64,000 nt of DNA. Origin: Salinibacterium xinjiangense. Lineage in GTDB: Bacteria; Actinomycetota; Actinomycetes; Actinomycetales; Microbacteriaceae. Below, piece by piece: positions 60,686 through 64,000 of this stretch. A program made the translations under genes and the position numbers. How positions within the stretch are numbered: the first letter of the stretch is position 1; each line of letters starts with the position of its first letter. Location: the NCBI RefSeq assembly GCF_014645015.1, contig NZ_BMLC01000001.1, positions 1 to 64,000 of the forward strand, read 5' to 3'. The notes beneath the pieces were generated by a model. The model saw nothing but the letters and a program-made list of their open reading frames with translations, was not told the DNA's origin and ran no database searches.

Positions 60686-61021
60686 CTATGCGTTCCGCGC
60701 CGCCTCCAGCGTGCGCTCCCGCATCGCGAGGAACAGTGGGAAGGTGAACGCGAACGCCGTGATGCCCGACAGCACGATGTAGAGCCAGGCCCGCTTCATC
60801 CCGAGCCTGCGTGATTCCACGACGATCAGGATGCAGCCCGCCACCGCAACGACCAGCAGGTCGACAGTCAGCGACGACACTGCGGGGCCGCTGTTCACCC
60901 AGTCGCCGATGAAATCGCGGAGCTGGATGACCGCCAGCGTGTTGAACGTCCAGGTGCCGACGAGGCCGACAATGGCCAGAACGAGCCAGGTGATCGCAAG
61001 AGGGGTCCAGTTCTTCGTCAT
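60686..61021 (-). CDS. DUF2834 family small membrane protein, 111 aa
   Basis: Three hydrophobic helices: PLAITWLVLAIVGLVGTWTF, TVDLLVVAVAGCILIVVESR and LYIVLSGITAFAFTFPLFLA. The spacing and the TWTFN...F motif after helix 1 fit the DUF2834 family of unknown function. ATG at 61021. It diverges from the SOS operon and shares its upstream region. Confidence 0.75.
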   Translation of the reverse strand: MTKNWTPLAITWLVLAIVGLVGTWTFNTLAVIQLRDFIGDWVNSGPAVSSLTVDLLVVAVAGCILIVVESRRLGMKRAWLYIVLSGITAFAFTFPLFLAMRERTLEAARNA

Positions 61022-61089
61022 GGGAACATTGTTGCGCGTGGGGCCGCTGGCTGCACAGGCGACGACACGCCGCACAATGTCGTCCGTAA

Positions 61090-61124
61090 TTGACACACTA
61101 GAACGTATGTTCGAACATAGGGTT
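61090..61124 (+). promoter_or_regulatory. SOS promoter of the imuA'-imuB-dnaE2 operon with LexA box
   Basis: TAGAACGTATGTTCGA (61099-61114) is one base off the actinobacterial LexA consensus TCGAAC-N4-GTTCGA. It lies between TTGACA (61090-61095) and, 17 bases on, GAACAT (61113-61118), which ends six bases before the ATG at 61125. LexA bound here would cover the promoter. Confidence 0.85.
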
Positions 61125-61838
61125 ATGACCTCCGCTGCCGCGACCCTCAGTAGCCCTGAGCACGCTGTCGAAAGCAGCGCGCCCAGCAGGGTGGCCGAGT
61201 TGCAGGCTCGCATCCGGTCGATGCAGGCAACGAAGCTCGACTCGAAACTGATCCCCACGCACCCCGCGATCGCCGGGTTGCTGCCGGGTGGCGGGCTGCA
61301 GCAGGGAGCCGCATACTCCGTCGACAGTTCGGCGATGCTGCTCATGACCCTGCTGGCGGCACCCTCGGCCGCGGGTTCCTGGTGTGCGGTCGTTGGCGTG
61401 CCGGAGTTTGGAGTCGAAGCAGCGGGTCATTTCGGTATCGACCTCGACCGGCTGGTGCTGGTGCCCCGGCCTGCAGAGCAGTGGCTGGCCGTGACGGCGG
61501 CCGTCGCCGATGTTATGAGCGTTGTCGTCACCCGCCCGCCCAAGCGCGCAACCGACTCCAGCATCGCGCGCCTCGCAGCGCGGCTGCGCCAGCGCGGAAC
61601 CACCCTGCTCGTGCTCGGCAACTGGCCCCAGACCGAGGCGATGCTGTCACTGTCCCAGAGCACCTGGCACGGCATCGGCGACGGCCACGGCCACCTGTCA
61701 TCACGCGAAGTGACCATCACCGTGACCAGCCGCATGACGGGCCGACCCCGCAGCACGAGGCTCTGGCTGCCCGATTCCGGAGCTGTAGTGAGACGATCCG
61801 ACACCCGCGTCGACGACACCCGCAGGTACGGCACATGA
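61125..61838 (+). CDS. imuA': ImuA'-like RecA/SulA-related SOS protein, 237 aa
   Basis: First gene of the mutasome operon. RecA-like shape without a Walker A: PAIAGLLPGGGLQQGAAYSV, DSSAMLLMTLLAAPSAAGSW, CAVVGVPEFGVEAAGHFGID, LDRLVLVPRPAEQW and VVVTRPPKRATDSSIARLAA. ImuA' of mycobacteria supports ImuB and DnaE2 in error-prone lesion bypass. The ATG at 61125 directly follows an SOS promoter, and its stop overlaps the imuB start (ATGA). The longer frame beginning at 60831 lies upstream of the promoter and is not used. Confidence 0.88.
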   Translation: MTSAAATLSSPEHAVESSAPSRVAELQARIRSMQATKLDSKLIPTHPAIAGLLPGGGLQQGAAYSVDSSAMLLMTLLAAPSAAGSWCAVVGVPEFGVEAAGHFGIDLDRLVLVPRPAEQWLAVTAAVADVMSVVVTRPPKRATDSSIARLAARLRQRGTTLLVLGNWPQTEAMLSLSQSTWHGIGDGHGHLSSREVTITVTSRMTGRPRSTRLWLPDSGAVVRRSDTRVDDTRRYGT

Positions 61839-63403
61839 GGTGGGAACCGCCGAGGGTCGCCCTGCTGTGGTGCCCGGACTGGCCGGTAACTGCCGCGGCC
61901 CAGTCGGCAAAGGTCTTGGTGGATGCCCCGATCGCCCTGATCTCGGGCGGCATAGTCCATGCTTCATCCGCTGCGGCGCGCGTCGAGGGAATCCGGCGTG
62001 GCCTGCGATTGCGCGAGGCGCAGGCCATGCACCCCGATCTCGTGGTGCTCGACTACGACGCAGCCCTCGACAACCGGGCGTTCGAACCCATCATCACGGC
62101 TCTCGAAGCCCTCGTTCCCGGTGTGCAGGTGCTGCGGCCGGGGCTGTGCGCTGTGCAGGTGCGCGGCGCTGCTCGGTATTACGGTGGCGAACTGCCCGCC
62201 GGCCTTTTCCTCACCGGCAGGGCAGACGACGAGGGGGCAGGCGGGGCCAGGGTCGGCATCGCTGACGGGATCTTCACGGCAGACCAGGCGGCACGCAGAA
62301 CCGGTGCGCAGGGCAACGATCGTGTGCATGTGGTGCAGACCGGGCATTCGGCCGACTTTCTCGCACCACTCGGCATCGGGCTGCTCGACGACCAACAGGG
62401 ACCGGTGGGGGCAGCGGCGATCGTCACCCTGCTGCGCAGGCTCGGCATCCGCACGCTCGGTGATTTCGCCGGACTGCCCGCCGACGATGTGACATCGAGG
62501 TTCGGGCCCCCCGGAGCACGCCTGCATGCGCTGGCGAGCGGCCGCGATTCGTGGCCCGTCACCCCACGCACTCCCCCGCAAGACCTGGATGTGATGATCG
62601 ACTTCGAGCCGGCCCTCGACCGGGTCGACCAGGTTGCGTTCGGTGTTCGAGCGATGGCCGAACGGTTCATCCTCGACGTCACGGCGGCGAAGCTGGTGTG
62701 CACGGCCATCCGCGTCGAACTCGACTCCGACTCCGGTGAGCTCTCTGAGCGCGTCTGGCTGCATCCTCGCTCGTTCACCCCGGGTGATGTCGTCGACCGC
62801 GTGCGGTGGCAGTTGCAGGGTTCGGGTGAGGTCGGGCTGAGCTCCGGGATCACCAGGGTAAGGGTTTCGCCCGAGGCCGTCGACGCGATCGGCAATCACG
62901 AGAGCGGGCTGTGGGGGCAGGGTCCGGATGAACGGATCCACCACGGCCTGTCACGCGTGCAGAGCATGCTCGGCCACGGCGCGGTGCTGATGCCGGGCGT
63001 CGGCGGGGGCCGCACCCTCCACGAGCGGCAGCAATTCGTGGCCTGGGGCGACAGGCTCGTGGGCGACCGCCCGGCCGGGCAGCCCTGGCCAGGGCAGCTC
63101 CCCACTCCGCTGCCTGGCACCGTGTTCTCGCCGCGGCATCCCGTGCACGTCTTCTCCCGCACAGGAGCGGCCGTCGCCGTCGACGAGCGAGGTGCCCTCT
63201 CTGCACCGCCCGTCTCGTTCTCAGCCACGGGAACGCAGGCCCGCACGCTCACGGCATGGGCCGGCCCCTGGCCCATCGACGAACGCTGGTGGAGCGAGGA
63301 TGCGACGAGTTCCTGGCGGTTCCAGGCTGTAGATGACACAGGATGCGCCTGGCTGCTTGTGCTCGACGCCGGCGGCTGGTGGGCCGAAGCGAGGTACGAC
63401 TGA
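61835..63403 (+). CDS. imuB: ImuB, inactive Y-family polymerase of the mutasome, 522 aa
   Basis: Y-family fold adaptor that links DnaE2 to the beta clamp. Begins RVALLWCPDWPVTAAAQSAK, then ARVEGIRRGLRLREAQAMHP, PGVQVLRPGLCAVQVRGAAR, LRRLGIRTLGDFAGLPADDV (helix-hairpin-helix) and GPPGARLHALASGRDSWPV. The catalytic DxD and DE acids of true Y-family polymerases are not present, as in other ImuB proteins. The long C-terminal part has FSPRHPVHVFSRTGAAVAVD and AGPWPIDERWW, both typical. Coupled to imuA' (ATGA) and to dnaE2 (TGATG). Confidence 0.9.
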   Translation: MRWEPPRVALLWCPDWPVTAAAQSAKVLVDAPIALISGGIVHASSAAARVEGIRRGLRLREAQAMHPDLVVLDYDAALDNRAFEPIITALEALVPGVQVLRPGLCAVQVRGAARYYGGELPAGLFLTGRADDEGAGGARVGIADGIFTADQAARRTGAQGNDRVHVVQTGHSADFLAPLGIGLLDDQQGPVGAAAIVTLLRRLGIRTLGDFAGLPADDVTSRFGPPGARLHALASGRDSWPVTPRTPPQDLDVMIDFEPALDRVDQVAFGVRAMAERFILDVTAAKLVCTAIRVELDSDSGELSERVWLHPRSFTPGDVVDRVRWQLQGSGEVGLSSGITRVRVSPEAVDAIGNHESGLWGQGPDERIHHGLSRVQSMLGHGAVLMPGVGGGRTLHERQQFVAWGDRLVGDRPAGQPWPGQLPTPLPGTVFSPRHPVHVFSRTGAAVAVDERGALSAPPVSFSATGTQARTLTAWAGPWPIDERWWSEDATSSWRFQAVDDTGCAWLLVLDAGGWWAEARYD

Positions 63404-64000
63404 TGAGGTGGAACAACCCGCCCATCCCGTGGTCGGAGTTCGAGAAGAAACTGAGCGACGCCTCACGGCCAGGCTCTGCGCCGCCGGTGGGCGCAGACGG
63501 CGGCGACAGCCCGGCCTGGTCGCTCAAGCGCAAGCCGTACCAGGCGCCTGCGGATATCAAAAACACGGATGCCACGGCTCCCGCTCGCGCGGCAACTGTG
63601 CCATACGCGGAGCTGCACGCCCACTCGAGCTTCAGCTTCCTCGACGGGGCGAGCATGCCGGAGTCGCTCGCGGAGGAGGCGGCGCGCCTTGGGCTGCATG
63701 CCCTAGCACTCACGGATCACGACGGGCTCTACGGCATCGTCAGGATGGCAGAGGCCGCCGCCGAGATCGGCGCGACAGCCACCGTGTTCGGTGCAGAGCT
63801 GTCTCTCGGCCTCAGGAAGCCGCAGAATGGCACCCCCGATCCCGAGGGCATCCACCTGCTGGTGCTCGCCAGGAAAGAGGAGGGCTATCACCGGCTCTCC
63901 TCTGCCATCACGAAAGCCCAGTTGCACGGAGGCGAGAAGGGCCGGCCCCTCTACGATCTCGAAGAACTCGCAGACCAGGCAGACGGTCACTGGATCGTGC
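63403..64000 (+). CDS. dnaE2: Error-prone DNA polymerase DnaE2, N-terminal part (cut by window end)
   Basis: Starts with an ATG overlapping the imuB stop by one base, and the frame is open to the window edge (199 residues seen of ~1,100 expected). After a ~75-residue leader comes the PHP domain: PYAELHAHSSFSFLDGASMP (metal-binding HxH) and GLHALALTDHDGLYGIVRMA, then IHLLVLARKEEGYHRLS. DnaE2 is the SOS-induced C-family polymerase that performs mutagenic bypass with ImuA' and ImuB. Confidence 0.93.
   Translation, partial: MRWNNPPIPWSEFEKKLSDASRPGSAPPVGADGGDSPAWSLKRKPYQAPADIKNTDATAPARAATVPYAELHAHSSFSFLDGASMPESLAEEAARLGLHALALTDHDGLYGIVRMAEAAAEIGATATVFGAELSLGLRKPQNGTPDPEGIHLLVLARKEEGYHRLSSAITKAQLHGGEKGRPLYDLEELADQADGHWIV

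Noticed and set aside
60831-61124. N-terminal extension of the ImuA' frame
   Set aside because: It lies opposite DUF2834 and upstream of the SOS promoter, and is not coding-like.
61382-61834. N-terminal extension of ImuB
   Set aside because: It overlaps imuA' in another frame; the ATG overlapping the imuA' stop begins the recognised ImuB sequence.

Overview
The window is high-GC, densely packed DNA from an actinobacterium, most probably a member of the Microbacteriaceae; the genus cannot be fixed from sequence alone. The evidence is the GC-rich codon use, an LAXTG sorting signal of the class E sortase type, a BioQ-type TetR regulator beside a bioBAF operon, an ImuA'-ImuB-DnaE2 cassette under a Cheo/LexA-type SOS box, several DUF2510 proteins, and many genes whose start codon sits six or seven bases after a TANNNT -10 box with no ribosome binding site (leaderless layout). 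No rRNA, tRNA or CRISPR array was found.

Bases 1-17.8 kb form an accessory, decaying region: the end of a wall-anchored FN3 protein, orphan hypothetical genes, a protein with an MbcA/Xre antitoxin-like C-terminus, the C-terminal stub of a type I restriction HsdR, broken IS3 and IS256 transposases, a GIY-YIG gene with a second decayed fragment 10 kb away, a NERD nuclease-like gene, a broken FAD disulfide oxidoreductase, repeated segments of about 130 bp, a CHRD secreted protein and a DUF2252 gene.

Bases 17.8-23.9 kb hold a tightly coupled biotin operon read leftward (bioB-bioA-bioF-P450-bioD) with the divergent bioQ regulator and a perfect palindromic operator that covers the bioB start. The P450 sits where a BioI-like pimeloyl supplier would be expected, but lacks the K-helix ExxR motif. 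Bases 24.6-31.2 kb hold four secreted GH43 arabinan/arabinoside hydrolases with AbfB or ricin-type binding modules. The two outer promoters carry the same LacI-type operator, while no regulator or sugar transporter is present.

Bases 31.5-64 kb are mostly chromosomal housekeeping or conserved accessory genes: a two-component system next to two extremely acidic or Ser/Thr/Pro-rich exported proteins, an EEP nuclease, MarR, a J-domain/NERD-like protein, glutathione peroxidase, RNase HI, an ABC exporter, a sugar MFS transporter, a glutaredoxin-like protein, a gamma-glutamyltransferase, an Eis-like acetyltransferase, a DarT-like protein, two SGNH-like paralogues (one with GAF), a Ser/Thr kinase with C-terminal GAF, a lipoprotein amine oxidase whose domain order looks circularly permuted, and at the right edge the SOS mutagenesis operon imuA'-imuB-dnaE2 (dnaE2 cut by the window). 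Several genes here are freshly broken: a 4-coumarate-CoA-ligase-like gene, a methyltransferase and a DUF2510 membrane protein. Two divergent gene pairs (42.15 and 55.77 kb) share overlapping -10 boxes that appear to drive leaderless transcripts in both directions.
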